DNA of 39,870 nucleotides, taken from positions 1 through 39,870 of the forward strand of contig CAMNFR010000019.1 in NCBI GenBank assembly GCA_946537305.1, in the 5' to 3' direction. Below, piece by piece: positions 39,869-39,870 of this stretch; position 1 is the first letter of the stretch; each line of letters starts with the position of its first letter. A program made the position numbers and the translations under genes. Origin of the DNA: an uncultured Lachnospiraceae bacterium (lineage in GTDB: Bacteria > Bacillota > Clostridia > Lachnospirales > Lachnospiraceae). A model generated the notes under the pieces. It did not search any database, was not told where the DNA came from, and saw only the letters and a program-made list of their open reading frames with translations.

Positions 39869-39870
39869 AT

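Overview
The window looks like chromosome of an anaerobic, mid-GC Firmicute, most likely Clostridia and probably Lachnospiraceae (inference). Pointers are AGGAGG-type ribosome sites, many near-consensus sigma-A promoters with 17-bp spacers, a VaFE-repeat surface adhesin, Big2 surface proteins, a Fur-like/flavodoxin/DUF2325 cluster and a GH94 phosphorylase. I see no phage, transposase, CRISPR, tRNA or rRNA. Both edges cut genes: a TetR-type regulator on the left and a cellobiose-phosphorylase-like enzyme on the right.

Layout. 1-1253: TetR tail, tag (3-methyladenine glycosylase) and an HD hydrolase, with overlapping stops and starts. 1429-7031: transport block with a half-size EamA protein, two NhaC antiporters, and an orphan eutH divergent from a LysR regulator across a palindromic operator. 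7081-7473: a frameshifted gene remnant. 7623-12738: aroC, a zinc-ribbon protein, a threonine-aldolase-type enzyme, an atypical FMN alpha-hydroxy-acid dehydrogenase next to comB, and a HAD phosphatase. 12950-15342: AI-2E-type permease and a DEDDh exonuclease.

15412-29098: envelope block. It holds a Big2/propeller-like exported protein, a DUF1461 membrane domain fused in frame to a D,D-carboxypeptidase, trmB, cardiolipin synthase, a Big2-like protein with a transglutaminase-like triad, and a 1673-residue wall-anchored adhesin with five VaFE (T-Q ester bond) repeats. 29331-34506: three small unknown proteins, the peptide/pyruvate transporter cstA, azlCD and an EamA exporter.

34688-38471: metal and redox block. 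A NifX-like domain, a His/Cys-rich linker and a SlyD-type FKBP are fused in one protein followed by mobB. After a patatin-like hydrolase comes a Fur-fold regulator without the usual metal motifs, then a flavodoxin lacking its FMN-phosphate loop, coupled to a DUF2325 protein. The two promoters of that group share the 9-mer ATTATGCTA.

The best candidates for undescribed biology are the NifX-His/Cys-SlyD/mobB pair, the Fur-like/truncated flavodoxin/DUF2325 cassette, the DUF1461-carboxypeptidase fusion, and the helically phased GTACC array in front of the Big2/transglutaminase gene. Related long palindromes carrying ggggacgtacc or ggggaccg occur at three intergenic sites and look like a dispersed REP/MITE-like family.
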